A stretch of 25,331 bases of DNA from a virus. Of this stretch, positions 6,856 through 14,060 are shown piece after piece. Numbering within the stretch: the first letter of the stretch is position 1; every line of letters starts with the position of its first letter. The notes below the pieces were generated by a model that was given only the letters and a program-made list of their open reading frames with translations, did no database searches and was not told where the DNA came from. The position numbers were made by a program, and so were the translations under genes. The DNA lies in the IMG/VR virus record IMGVR_UViG_3300015024_000396, positions 1-25,331 of that record. One strand, written 5' to 3'.

Positions 6856-7241
6856 TGAGCGGGTCGCCGTCTGAGCGAATCGTTGCGGAAGCCCGGGCTG
6901 TGACGGTTGTGAAGGACGTGCAGGGCCGGGCACTGGAGGTGCGGCGGCCTGGCGCGCTGGACCGGCTACGGCTGTTCAAGGCGTTGGGTCCTAGTTTGTC
7001 GCGGAATGACCGCTACCTCGGTTACGCGATGCTGGCGATGTGCGTGGCCTGTATTGGCGAGACGCCAGTGCCGCAGCCGGGGAACGAGGCGCAGTTGGAG
7101 GCGCTGATCGAGCGACTTGGTGATGCCGGGCTGGTCGCGGTCGGGCAGGCGCTCGATGCGCTAGGGTTCGATGTCGAGACGTTGGAGGTGGGTAGCGTCG
7201 TGGAGAGTGGGCGGGGAAACGGGGAGGCGCGGCCGGGTTAG
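6855..7241 (+). CDS. tail assembly chaperone, zero-frame product
   Basis: A 128-residue, mostly helical protein beginning MSGSPSERIVAEARAVTVV. The core (RRPGALDRLRLFKALGP, YLGYAMLAMCVACIGETPVP) and the acidic helix near residues 78-105 resemble tail assembly chaperones of Mu/lambda-gpG type. These coat the tape measure and recruit tube subunits before tail polymerisation. Near its 3' end lies a complete -1 frameshift signal (7214-7256). This frame therefore makes the short form, ending at TAG 7239-7241, and a fraction of ribosomes would make a 191-residue extended form. The stop lies in the loop of the frameshift hairpin. Confidence 0.8.
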   Translation: MSGSPSERIVAEARAVTVVKDVQGRALEVRRPGALDRLRLFKALGPSLSRNDRYLGYAMLAMCVACIGETPVPQPGNEAQLEALIERLGDAGLVAVGQALDALGFDVETLEVGSVVESGRGNGEARPG

Positions 7242-7256
7242 GCGACCCGGCCGCGC
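7214..7256 (+). promoter_or_regulatory. programmed -1 ribosomal frameshift signal
   Basis: The heptamer G-GGA-AAC at 7214-7220 sits in the correct zero-frame phase (XXXYYYZ) and differs from lambda's GGGAAAG by one base. After a six-base spacer comes a perfect 12-bp hairpin: GCGCGGCCGGGT at 7227-7238, loop TAGGCG, ACCCGGCCGCGC at 7245-7256. The zero-frame stop TAG is in the loop. Slippage puts ribosomes into the -1 frame, open to 7427. This follows the known design in tail assembly chaperone genes. Confidence 0.88.
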
Positions 7257-7429
7257 TGCGGACGTACACGAGCAGTGCGGAGTTGCGAGACGGGCTGTTC
7301 CTGGTCCGGAACGGGGTTCCGTTCGACGTGGCGTTCAGCCTTGATGCGGAAGAGCGAACGGCTTGGGTGGTGGTCCTGGGGGAACTGGAAGGGCAGACCT
7401 GGGATTACGGCCGGGGCAGGTGGGAATGA
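7220..7429 (+). CDS. tail assembly chaperone, -1 frameshift extension
   Basis: After slippage at 7214-7220 the -1 frame encodes 69 further residues, with RGGAAGLGDPAALRTYTSSA following the junction. It continues through LRDGLFLVRNGVPFDVAFSL and ends GELEGQTWDYGRGRWE at TGA 7427-7429. The fused product would be 191 residues. GVPFDVAFSLDAEERTAWVVVLGELEG is typical of the T-domain of G-T chaperones, which bridges chaperone and tube protein. It has no start codon or ribosome binding site of its own, so it is made only by frameshifting. Its terminal ATGA overlaps the ATG of the next gene. Confidence 0.8.
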   Translation, partial: RGGAAGLGDPAALRTYTSSAELRDGLFLVRNGVPFDVAFSLDAEERTAWVVVLGELEGQTWDYGRGRWE

Positions 7430-8040
7430 GGCTATTCGGTGAGGATGCCATCGTGATCCCGATCACGATCGAGGGGGTGCCGCGCCCGGCGGCGTCGATG
7501 ACGGGGATGAGCCGGTCGCGCCCTCGGGGGGTGTTGTATGCCCATGGGGTGGTGCAGCGAGAGGAGAACGTGGTGCCGGCGCAGTTTAGGCCGGTCGCGC
7601 CAATTCCTATGCCGCCGCCGGGTGTGGGAGGAGGGAGGCCCGTTCCGCGGGAGCAGGACGTTGCGGATGATTTGTTCGATGCTCGGCGGCGGCTGCGGAC
7701 ATGATTGGATGTGCAGAGCGGGCATGGACGCAGGCCGGTGCTGCCGAGCGGCACGGTCATCGATCAGGCGGAGGGAAGCCGGACGGCGCGGATCCTGTTC
7801 GAGCCGGGTGTGGCGGTTGCCTAAACCGACGACGAAGGAGTGCTGCGGGCCGGGGACGAGCGGGTCGTCGGGGTGGAATTGGAGGTCGATGGTTTCTCAC
7901 TGCGGACGCGGGACGGGATCGCGGTTGGGTCTGCCAACCTGGACTTCTCGCTCGATTCTGGGTTCGACGCGCAGGCCAAGGGCGGCGACGTGGTGTACGA
8001 TACCAGGAGATCGGATCGAGCTTGGCCCTGGAACGGTTGA
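7426..8040 (+). pseudogene. disrupted tail-region gene (in-frame TGA and TAA)
   Basis: A frame opens at ATG 7426 (MRLFGEDAIVIPITIEGVPR) in an ATGA overlap with the frameshift extension. It is stopped by TGA at 7702-7704 after 92 residues. Coding-like triplets with G/C third positions continue in the same frame to TAA 7822-7824 and again to TGA 8038-8040, including LPSGTVIDQAEGSRTARILF and VELEVDGFSLRTRDGIAVG. The best reading is one gene broken by two nonsense changes, perhaps followed by a frameshift near 8005, where neighbouring frames take over. It lies where a tape-measure gene is expected but shows no tape-measure features. I do not recognise the family. Only the first 92 codons can be translated normally. 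Confidence 0.6.
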
Positions 8041-8047
8041 GGGTTTG

Positions 8048-8335
8048 TTGGAGTTCTGGATCGCAAACAAAATTGCCATTCTCATCGACGAAAACGATAT
8101 CGATACTGACATTGGTATTCCATTCAGCGATTTTGAACTTCTTGTCCTTCTACAGGATTACGGTCATGAGCGCACCGACTGCATTATCGAAGCTGGCGAA
8201 TTCATCATGCAAGGTTTTGGGGATCGGCTCGGGACACGGTGCATGCTGACGTTCGATACACAGAGATTGCTGAAGGAGCTTCCGAGCCGCTGTGATGGGG
8301 ATGGTGGCGGCGTGAGCGCGCCGGGCACAACATAG
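8048..8335 (+). CDS. candidate 95-aa protein in AT-richer insert
   Basis: From a TTG at 8048 (TTGAGGG just upstream) an open frame reads LEFWIANKIAILIDENDIDT, then FSDFELLVLLQDYGHERTD and GFGDRLGTRCMLTFDTQRLL, and ends at TAG 8333. The content is plausible for a small acidic globular protein. Its bases are noticeably more AT-rich than the flanking phage genes. It may be a short inserted cargo gene, or the frame-shifted tail of the disrupted gene before it, since its frame stays open upstream through the presumed frameshift. No family is recognised, and there is no strong start signal. Confidence 0.3.
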   Translation: MEFWIANKIAILIDENDIDTDIGIPFSDFELLVLLQDYGHERTDCIIEAGEFIMQGFGDRLGTRCMLTFDTQRLLKELPSRCDGDGGGVSAPGTT

Positions 8336-8587
8336 GCGAGACCTTCGCAGGATTGAAGGCGTCGTGGGGAGCGGTATCCAGTCCTGGACCGCGCCTCCAC
8401 CCGCCGTCTTGCACGGCTTTAAGCGCCTTGGCGCCACAAGAGCCTGGGTCGCGCGTCATCGTCTCGTTTCGTTCTGGTCGTGGAGTGGCGAAGCGCCGCG
8501 GTTAGAACGGCTTCGGTCGTGCTGCTGTTGTACGAGCCGACGCAGCCCGAGCTTTCCACGACTCCCTCATTCACGCAGGAGATCGCC
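8336..8587 (+). other. 252-base stretch without a convincing gene
   Basis: No intact gene is seen. One frame reads GETFAGLKASWGAVSSPGPR and stays open to about 8500; this could be a tape-measure-like remnant but is too short to trust. The last bases carry GCAGGAGATCGCC, the Shine-Dalgarno region of the following gene. Together with 7426-8335 this suggests deletion and decay in what should be the tape-measure region. Confidence 0.4.
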
Positions 8588-9655
8588 ATGGGCGATAAGC
8601 CAATATCGGATGTGCGCGACGTTTCTGTGGTCGGGGTTGGGCTCGCCTTTCCGGGGGGGCTGCGGCAGCACATGCGCGCCATGGTGGGCGAGTGGGCGCC
8701 GGTTGATCGCGCTGCTCGGCTGGGTTGGTCGGGGCTGGAGGCATTACGGCTGGTGACCGCAGAGCGAAATGGGTCGGTGGCTGCTGGGCGGACAGTGCAA
8801 CAGAGGTCAGGGCCGATCGGCGTGGAAGCGTATAGCAGGTACTCGGGTGACCAGCCGTTGGTGTCCGACGTTCGGGAGTTTGTGGCGGAGGCCGCCCCGA
8901 AGACGGGAGCTGCGTCGACAAGGACGGGTGCGTTCCCCGCGTTGGGTCGGACGAGCGGTACTGGACCTGCGGAGGCAGCGAGCTTCCCGGTCGTGGAGCG
9001 TGTGAGTGACCTGGCGGCATATCTTGACAGGGCGAGTGCGGCGCCTGTTCCAGGGGACGGGACGGATCGTGCGTGGCTTATCGATCAGGCGGGAGGAGAG
9101 AGGGAAACGGTGTCCGTGGTCGTCGCACCCGGTGCGGCACTTGTTCGGCGCGGCGGCACCGTGGGGCCGGGTGAGGCCGGCACAGCGGTTGCTACGTTTG
9201 GGAGTATGGGACGGGGCGTCGCTTCGGCACCAGTGCGGCAGGGCGGGTCCCGCTATGGGGCGAATGTCGGGTTGGCGTTGCAGAGGGTTGACGACGATGA
9301 CGCTCGTGCCGAAGGCAGGTCAGCCGAGGGTTCGACCCGTGAACTCATTGAAGCACCGGGCAGACAAGCGTTTGTGTCGTCACCAACTGTCCGCCCGGCG
9401 GCTCCCCCGATGGGTCGGGGCGATGCGGGAAGCGTGTCGGGAGTAGGCTTCGGTGAGGCGATGGCACCGCCGCCGTCCAATCGGGGGGCCGATGGGCACA
9501 GTGGCCAGACCCTCGGGACCATCAACCTGGATGGGCGGTTGGTTGGATACTGGTTGAGCGAGCACATGGCCCGAGAAGCTTCGCGGCCAGGGGCAGGAAC
9601 GACGGCGTTCGATGCGCGGCAGGCGCCAGCTTGGACGCCGTCGGGCGCGCTGTGA
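8588..9655 (+). CDS. tape-measure-region tail protein (355 aa), function uncertain
   Basis: ATG 8588 follows AGGAGA at good spacing and opens MGDKPISDVRDVSVVGVGLA. The product is Gly/Ala/Arg-rich, without the long coiled coil or hydrophobic helices expected of a tape measure. The final 45 residues (TINLDGRLVGYWLSEHMARE, then TTAFDARQAPAWTPSG) look like the C-terminal segment of tape-measure or tail-tip proteins of related phages. It lies in the tape-measure slot, between chaperone and baseplate genes. At this length a tape measure would specify a very short tail. I call it a tail protein by context, either a reduced tape measure or a different tail-internal protein. Confidence 0.5.
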   Translation: MGDKPISDVRDVSVVGVGLAFPGGLRQHMRAMVGEWAPVDRAARLGWSGLEALRLVTAERNGSVAAGRTVQQRSGPIGVEAYSRYSGDQPLVSDVREFVAEAAPKTGAASTRTGAFPALGRTSGTGPAEAASFPVVERVSDLAAYLDRASAAPVPGDGTDRAWLIDQAGGERETVSVVVAPGAALVRRGGTVGPGEAGTAVATFGSMGRGVASAPVRQGGSRYGANVGLALQRVDDDDARAEGRSAEGSTRELIEAPGRQAFVSSPTVRPAAPPMGRGDAGSVSGVGFGEAMAPPPSNRGADGHSGQTLGTINLDGRLVGYWLSEHMAREASRPGAGTTAFDARQAPAWTPSGAL

Positions 9656-9670
9656 CTTGGGAGGTCTGGG

Positions 9671-10234
9671 ATGGCAGGTGGATTGGTGCTGGGGCCTGTG
9701 GTGTTCCAGGCGTTTGAGGTGCCGGAGCGGATCCGGTTCGGGGGTAAGCAGCGGGTTGCGGTGCACGAGTTGTTCGGTGGGGGCCGCGTGGTGGATGCGG
9801 TGGGCGCCGAGGAAGGGCCAATCGAGTGGTCCGGGGTATTCTCGGGCGGTGCCGGAGCGGCTCGGGTGCGAATGCTCGAGGGGTTGCGACGGGATGGTTC
9901 AATACTGCTGCTGGCGTGGGAGGGGTGGCGATATTCCGTGGTGATCGAAGGGTTCCAGGCAGTGTCGATGAATCCGGCTTGGATCCCGTATTCGTTGCGA
10001 ATGTGCGTTGTGTCAACGGGAGACCTTGTTCTGCCGGAGGCGTTGCCGGCCGCGGCGAGCTTGGTGGATGCGGTAGCACTTGGAGCTGGCGACCGGCTCG
10101 ACGGGCGGATCGTTTCGGCTGAGGCCGGGTTAAACTCCGGGGACGTGGTCGTTGCAATCGCGGCAGCGGGCACGTTGGCGCGTCTGGTGACGGCGCGGGC
10201 GATGGTTGATGCGATCGATCGGAGCGGGAAATGA
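9671..10234 (+). CDS. tail/hub-region structural protein (187 aa)
   Basis: A 187-residue beta-rich protein (MAGGLVLGPVVFQAFEVPER, RVAVHELFGGGRVVDAVG, IEWSGVFSG, WRYSVVIEGF, WIPYSLRMCVV). The pattern of strand, WSG/F and VVI-F motifs resembles the N-terminal beta-barrel of tail-tube-end and baseplate initiator proteins. These lie between tape measure and LysM/hub genes in Mu- and PBSX-like tails. The C-terminal third is Ala-rich and helical. The ATG follows GGGAGG, and the TGA overlaps the next ATG in ATGA. It probably links tube and hub; this is inferred from order and fold pattern. Confidence 0.6.
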   Translation: MAGGLVLGPVVFQAFEVPERIRFGGKQRVAVHELFGGGRVVDAVGAEEGPIEWSGVFSGGAGAARVRMLEGLRRDGSILLLAWEGWRYSVVIEGFQAVSMNPAWIPYSLRMCVVSTGDLVLPEALPAAASLVDAVALGAGDRLDGRIVSAEAGLNSGDVVVAIAAAGTLARLVTARAMVDAIDRSGK

Positions 10235-10413
10235 AGACAGTTACGGTAGCTGGTGGTGACCTGTTCCGGCTGGCGCTGGTGCATCTGGGGGATGCAACGC
10301 AGTGGACCCGGATCGCGGCGCTGAACGGGTTGGACGATCCTGTGCTGGAGGGGTTGATGACACTTTCGCTTCCGGCGGTGGATGCGTCGTCGGGGGGTGG
10401 GCTTGCGCGGTGA
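10231..10413 (+). CDS. LysM-like tail protein X
   Basis: A 60-residue protein in the position and size range of P2 gpX-type tail proteins. MKTVTVAGGDLFRLALVHLG followed by ATQWTRIAALNGLDDP is a LysM-like fold: the beta-alpha pattern with W-x-x-I-A-x-x-N-G is typical. LSLPAV completes the last strand. In contractile tails this small domain attaches the tube end to the hub. It overlaps the previous gene by four bases, and the hub gene starts inside its 3' end. Confidence 0.75.
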   Translation: MKTVTVAGGDLFRLALVHLGDATQWTRIAALNGLDDPVLEGLMTLSLPAVDASSGGGLAR

Positions 10414-11392
10414 AGCGCGGGCGCCGCGGTTGCGGGTGCTGGCTGATGGAGCCGAGGTGCCGGGGGTGATCTCGGCGGAGGTTTCGTCAAACAACCACCT
10501 GGCGGCGGATCGGTTCCGGGTGCGGGTTGCGGCGGTGGGGGGCGGACTGGATGCCGTCGATGTCCCGGGGCTGCGGTTCGATGTGCAGGCGGGGTTGGAC
10601 GGGAGTTGGACGAGCCTTGTGGTGGGGGAAGCCGACAGCGTCGGGTTGGATCCGTTGCGTGGAGTGATCGATATCGAGGGACGGGATCTTTCGGCTTTAT
10701 TAATCGATACTCGCGTGGACGAGACGTTTGCGAATCGGACGTCGAGCGAGATCGTCTCTGTGTTGGCGGGGCGGCACGGGTTGGAGGTGGATGCGCCGTC
10801 GACCGGGACGATGGTGGGACGCTACTACCAGTCGGAGCACGACCAGACGACGACGGGGACGTTTTCGAAAGCGATGTCGGAGTGGGATCTGCTGGCGTAT
10901 CTGGCTGGGCGAGAGGGCGTGGACCTGTTCATGGATGGGGCGATGCTGCGGTTCGTGGCGCCAGCTGGTGGTGAGGCGGTGACGGTTAGGCCGGAGGACT
11001 GCATCAGCCTGCAATTGGAGCATGCGCTGGGGATGGAGCGTGCGATCGAGGTGACGGTGCGGAGCTGGGATCAGCGTGGGGCGCAAGCGGTCGTTCAGAT
11101 GGCGCAAGGTGGCGGTCGCGGGCGGGCGTGGAAGCACTCGCTGGTGCGGCCCAATCTTCCGCCGGACGAGGCGCTGCGGTTGGCTGAGCGGGTACTGGCA
11201 GACTTGGTAAGGCACGAGCGGACGGCGTTTTTGACCATGCCGGGAGATGTCGGGCTGACGCCGCGGACGGCGGTGTCATTGCAGGGAACCGGAACGGTTT
11301 GGGACCGGGTGTATTCCGTTGCCGAGGTGAGCCGTCAGTTCGATACGAGACATGGGTTCACGCAGCGAGTTTGTCTGCAGGGGGTGGGTTGA
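10382..11392 (+). CDS. baseplate hub protein, gpD/gp44-like
   Basis: About 336 residues with the layout of P2 gpD or Mu gpP hub proteins. The first 120 residues form a beta-rich domain (LRVLADGAEVPGVISAEV, DRFRVRVAAVGGG). Next come VIDIEGRDLSALLIDTRVDE and EIVSVLAGRHGLEVD, then QTTTGTFSKAMSEWDLLAYL with GVDLFMDGAML, a strongly conserved hub section. The C-terminus holds RLAERVLADLVRHERTAFL and a final beta strand region. The hub trimer carries the spike and caps the tube. The start is uncertain: ATG 10382 overlaps the X gene by 32 bases, while GTG 10397 or TTG 10403, the latter behind GGGGGG, would give nearly the same protein. The TGA shares one base with the gpV ATG. Confidence 0.85.
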   Translation: MRRRGVGLRGEARAPRLRVLADGAEVPGVISAEVSSNNHLAADRFRVRVAAVGGGLDAVDVPGLRFDVQAGLDGSWTSLVVGEADSVGLDPLRGVIDIEGRDLSALLIDTRVDETFANRTSSEIVSVLAGRHGLEVDAPSTGTMVGRYYQSEHDQTTTGTFSKAMSEWDLLAYLAGREGVDLFMDGAMLRFVAPAGGEAVTVRPEDCISLQLEHALGMERAIEVTVRSWDQRGAQAVVQMAQGGGRGRAWKHSLVRPNLPPDEALRLAERVLADLVRHERTAFLTMPGDVGLTPRTAVSLQGTGTVWDRVYSVAEVSRQFDTRHGFTQRVCLQGVG

Positions 11393-11907
11393 TGGACCGG
11401 CTTTTGAATGCCTTAAAGGCACAGAGCGGGGCGCAGGATGCAGGCGCAGGACAGCCACGGTTCGGGTCGGTTACATCAGTCGATCCCAAGGCGGGAACTG
11501 CGCGCGTGCAGTTGCAGCCGGAAGGCGTGCTTACGGGCTGGCTGCCAGTTCTCAGCCCTTGGGTGGGAGCTGGTTGGGGGATGAGCTGCCCGCCGTCGCC
11601 GGGCGATCAGGTGCTGGTGCTGCCGCAGGAAGGTGATGCTGCGCATGGGATGATCGTCGCGCGGTCTTGGAGCCAGGCGGCGGCGGCGCCTGCAACGCCG
11701 GTTGGCGAGTTGTGGCTGACGCATGCGAGCGGGAGCTTCGTGCGGTTAGTGAACGACGGGACGGTTCGGGTGAAGGGCGACCTGCATGTTGATGGGGACG
11801 TCTATGACCGACATGGATCGTTGGCGCAGCTTCGCGATCATTACAATAAACACACGCACAGCGACCCGCAGGGCGGCAGCGTTTCGATACCCAACTTGCA
11901 GGATTGA
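11392..11907 (+). CDS. baseplate spike protein gpV/gp45-like
   Basis: A 171-residue spike protein. Residues 20-95 form the OB-fold (FGSVTSVDPKAGTARVQLQP, LPVLSPWVGAGWGMSCPPSP, GDQVLVLPQEGD). Residues 105-140 are the beta-helix needle (GELWLTHASGSFVRLVNDGT, VKGDLHVDGDVYD). The C-terminal tip has the H-x-H motif at His154 and His156 (YNKHTHSDPQGG), which in P2 gpV and phi92 binds iron at the membrane-piercing point. The trimer pierces the outer membrane when the sheath contracts. Order D-V-W-J matches Mu/P2 baseplates. Confidence 0.88.
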   Translation: MDRLLNALKAQSGAQDAGAGQPRFGSVTSVDPKAGTARVQLQPEGVLTGWLPVLSPWVGAGWGMSCPPSPGDQVLVLPQEGDAAHGMIVARSWSQAAAAPATPVGELWLTHASGSFVRLVNDGTVRVKGDLHVDGDVYDRHGSLAQLRDHYNKHTHSDPQGGSVSIPNLQD

Positions 11908-11955
11908 TGGTTCGGCTGTCGGGTCCGGGCGGGCTTCTTGTTTTCTGGGGGTATA

Positions 11956-12324
11956 ATGGCCGATCTGGATTTAAGGTGGGCGGGGGATCTCTCGTCTTCT
12001 GAGACGGGTGATGCGCTGATCGTCGGCGTACCAGAGGTGGGCACGCAGCGGGTTCTACGGCGCTTGCTGACAAACCCTGGTGCTTATCTGTGGCACCCAA
12101 GCTACGGGGCCGGCTTGGCGCGGTTCGTTGGGCAGCCGATCGACGTGGCGGGAATCGAGGCGCTGATCCGCTCGCAGATGCTGTTGGAGACGGCGGTGGC
12201 GCGTTATCCGGAGCCTGTGGTGGCGGTGCAGTCCGATCCTGGTGGGACGTTCTTCGTGCAGGTGCGGTACGCGGATGCCGACACGGCGCAGGCTCGGACA
12301 TTGAACATCCAAATACCGAGGTAA
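11956..12324 (+). CDS. baseplate wedge protein, gp25/gpW family
   Basis: A 122-residue protein with the gp25/GPW lysozyme-like fold of baseplate wedges. It contains ETGDALIVGVPEVGTQRVLR, LLTNPGAYLWHPSYGAGL and ALIRSQMLLETAVARYPEP, a classic set of family motifs (L-x-T-x-x-G, YGAGL). It joins sheath and baseplate wedge. The start is ATG 11956 behind GGGGG, giving MADLDLRW. It is followed five bases later by the J gene. Confidence 0.88.
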   Translation: MADLDLRWAGDLSSSETGDALIVGVPEVGTQRVLRRLLTNPGAYLWHPSYGAGLARFVGQPIDVAGIEALIRSQMLLETAVARYPEPVVAVQSDPGGTFFVQVRYADADTAQARTLNIQIPR

Positions 12325-12328
12325 GACA

Positions 12329-13441
12329 ATGCAGCTTCAGTTGCAGGATTTCACGACGCTGGTGCGTAACCAGGCGGCGGCGGTGACGGCGTCTTGCCGG
12401 ACGCTGATTGATTTTTCAGTGGGCAGCGTGCTGCGGGCGGTGCTGGAGGCGAATGCCTCGGTGGCGTTGTGGATGCAGTGGTTAATTGTGGAGGTGTTGG
12501 CGACGACGCGGGCGGCTACAAGCCAGGGGGGGGACCTGGACAGCTGGGTGCAGGACTTCGGATTAGCCCGGCTTCCTGCGGTGCCTGCAGTGGGATCCGC
12601 GCGGTTCAGTCGGGTGACGCCGGGGTTTGCGACGGTGGTGCCTGTGGGGGCGTTGATACGGACGGGTGTGGCTGGTGACGCGCAAGGCTTTGTCGTTGCC
12701 GCCGATGTCAGCCGGGCCGACTGGACGGGAGTGGGATACGCGGTAGCGGGAGGTGCGACGGAGGTTGTCGTGCCGGTTCGGGCGGTTTTGGCGGGGCGGG
12801 CCGGCAATGTGCAGGCCGGTGTGCTGCGGCTGCTGTCGACGGCCGTTCCTGGGATCGATGCCGTGATCAACGACTATCCGGCGAGCGGTGGGTTGGACGC
12901 GGAAACGGATGCAGCTCTCCGGGTGCGGTTCAGCAGCTTTCTGGACAGTCGAATGCGGGCCACGCCGCAAGCGATTGGGTTTGCGATCCAGTCGGTGCAG
13001 CAGGAACTGCAATTTGTGATCGCGGAGCGGGTGGATTCGGCTGGAGCGCTGCGGCCGGGGCATTTCACGGTGGTTGTCGATGACGGGAGTGGTGCGCCGA
13101 GCGATACGCTGATCGCGCAAGTCGGGGCCGCTGTCGAGGCATTCCGGCCGGTTGGCGGCACGTATGGTGTGATCCCACCAAGGCTGGTTCGTGTCGATGT
13201 CGCGTTGCGGGTCGTTGGGCCGGCTACCGCACAATTGGCAGTGAAGGCAGCGATCGGCGCGTTCATTGCCCAGAGGGGAATCGGCGAGGGGTTGGTCATC
13301 TCGCGGCTGGTCCAGGTTGCTCACGATGCGAGCGCGGACGTTTCGAAGGTGAGCGATGTCGAGATCAATGGAGTGGGAAGCGATCTTAGTATGAATGCAT
13401 TCGGTCGCATGGTTCCTGGCATCGTGAAGGTGCTGTCGTGA
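12329..13441 (+). CDS. baseplate assembly protein J (gp47-like)
   Basis: A 370-residue baseplate J/gp47 wedge protein. Residues 1-85 are helical, with LIDFSVGSVLRAVLEANASV and a WMQWLI segment as in all J proteins. Residues 90-175 form a beta domain (GSARFSRVTPGFATVVPVGA, VVPVRAVLAGRAGNVQAG). Residues 180-260 hold SGGLDAETDAALRVRF and TPQAIGFAIQSVQQE, the conserved J core. The C-terminal section is VDVALRVV followed by AFIAQRGIGEGLVISRL. J dimers link wedges around the hub. It ends in GTGA, overlapping the next start. Confidence 0.92.
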   Translation: MQLQLQDFTTLVRNQAAAVTASCRTLIDFSVGSVLRAVLEANASVALWMQWLIVEVLATTRAATSQGGDLDSWVQDFGLARLPAVPAVGSARFSRVTPGFATVVPVGALIRTGVAGDAQGFVVAADVSRADWTGVGYAVAGGATEVVVPVRAVLAGRAGNVQAGVLRLLSTAVPGIDAVINDYPASGGLDAETDAALRVRFSSFLDSRMRATPQAIGFAIQSVQQELQFVIAERVDSAGALRPGHFTVVVDDGSGAPSDTLIAQVGAAVEAFRPVGGTYGVIPPRLVRVDVALRVVGPATAQLAVKAAIGAFIAQRGIGEGLVISRLVQVAHDASADVSKVSDVEINGVGSDLSMNAFGRMVPGIVKVLS

Positions 13442-14004
13442 GAGGGGATCAAGCCGATTTTGTGTCTCGACTGCGACTTACGCTGCCGGAGGGATGGGTT
13501 GCCGATGACGCGCCGACTCTGAGGGGATTGTTGGCGGGTTTGGCGGCTGGTTGGGCCTGGTTATTCGGGTTGTTGCAGTCGGTGCGTTCACAGGCGCGAC
13601 TGGCGAGCGTGACAGATCGGTTCTTGGATTTGGCTTGCGTCGATTTCTTTGGACAGAGGTTAGGGCGGCGGATTGGCGAAGGTGACGCGGCGCTGCGAGG
13701 ACGCCTTCTGCGGGCGATGCAGCGGGAGCGGGGTACGCGGGCCGGACTGGTCGCGGCGGCTTTGGAGGCTGGGTATGTGGCGGCGATATTTGAGCCGGGG
13801 CGGCCACTCGATACTGGTGCCTATGGGACGTTGGGCGATGGCTCATACGGCCTTGCCTGGGGCTTGGCCGGCGGCTGGGGCTCGTTGGCAATGCCGTTGG
13901 CTTGCTTCGTGACGGTCACGGCGACGGCTCCAGTGTCCGATCCTGGACGGGGCATGGCCGAGGCAATGCCTGCGGGCGGTGTTGCATGGATACGCTATTC
14001 GTAA
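13438..14004 (+). CDS. tail protein I-like / DUF2313-type baseplate protein
   Basis: A 188-residue protein starting at GTG 13438 inside the GTGA stop of J. The order J followed by an I-type protein of this length matches P2 (J-I) and Mu (gp47-gp48). VDRFLDLACVDFFGQRLGRR-like content is present (TDRFLDLACVDFFGQRLGRR), followed by GDAALRGRLLRAMQRERGTR. That helical core is characteristic of I/gp48 proteins, which attach fibres to the wedge. The C-terminal part is Gly/Ala-rich with GAYGTLGDGSYGLAW. It is the last baseplate gene before the fibre cassette. Confidence 0.75.
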   Translation: MRGDQADFVSRLRLTLPEGWVADDAPTLRGLLAGLAAGWAWLFGLLQSVRSQARLASVTDRFLDLACVDFFGQRLGRRIGEGDAALRGRLLRAMQRERGTRAGLVAAALEAGYVAAIFEPGRPLDTGAYGTLGDGSYGLAWGLAGGWGSLAMPLACFVTVTATAPVSDPGRGMAEAMPAGGVAWIRYS

Positions 14005-14015
14005 TGACCGGTGAG

Positions 14016-14032
14016 CCCGGCGGTTCGCCGGG
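14016..14032 (+). promoter_or_regulatory. hairpin between baseplate and fibre genes
   Basis: CCCGGCG, loop GTT, CGCCGGG forms a 7-bp perfect stem in the 56-base gap before the first fibre gene. GTATAATG follows without a T-run, so it is not a standard terminator. GGGTATAATG also occurs at the start of the gp25 gene (11950-11959). The hairpin may mark an RNA processing or polarity point between baseplate and fibre genes. Confidence 0.4.
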
Positions 14033-14060
14033 GTATAATGCAGGCAAGATGGAGTGACGG

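Noticed and set aside
9253-10494. 413-codon open frame on the minus strand
   Set aside because: It lies opposite well-supported plus-strand tail genes. Its product is Pro/Ser/Arg-rich with no domain, as expected for the shadow of GC-rich coding DNA.
11939-11959. Possible promoter TATAAT just before the gp25 gene
   Set aside because: There is no acceptable -35 box 16-18 bases upstream, and the match overlaps the ATG itself. The repeated GGGTATAATG is probably chance or a translation-start context.
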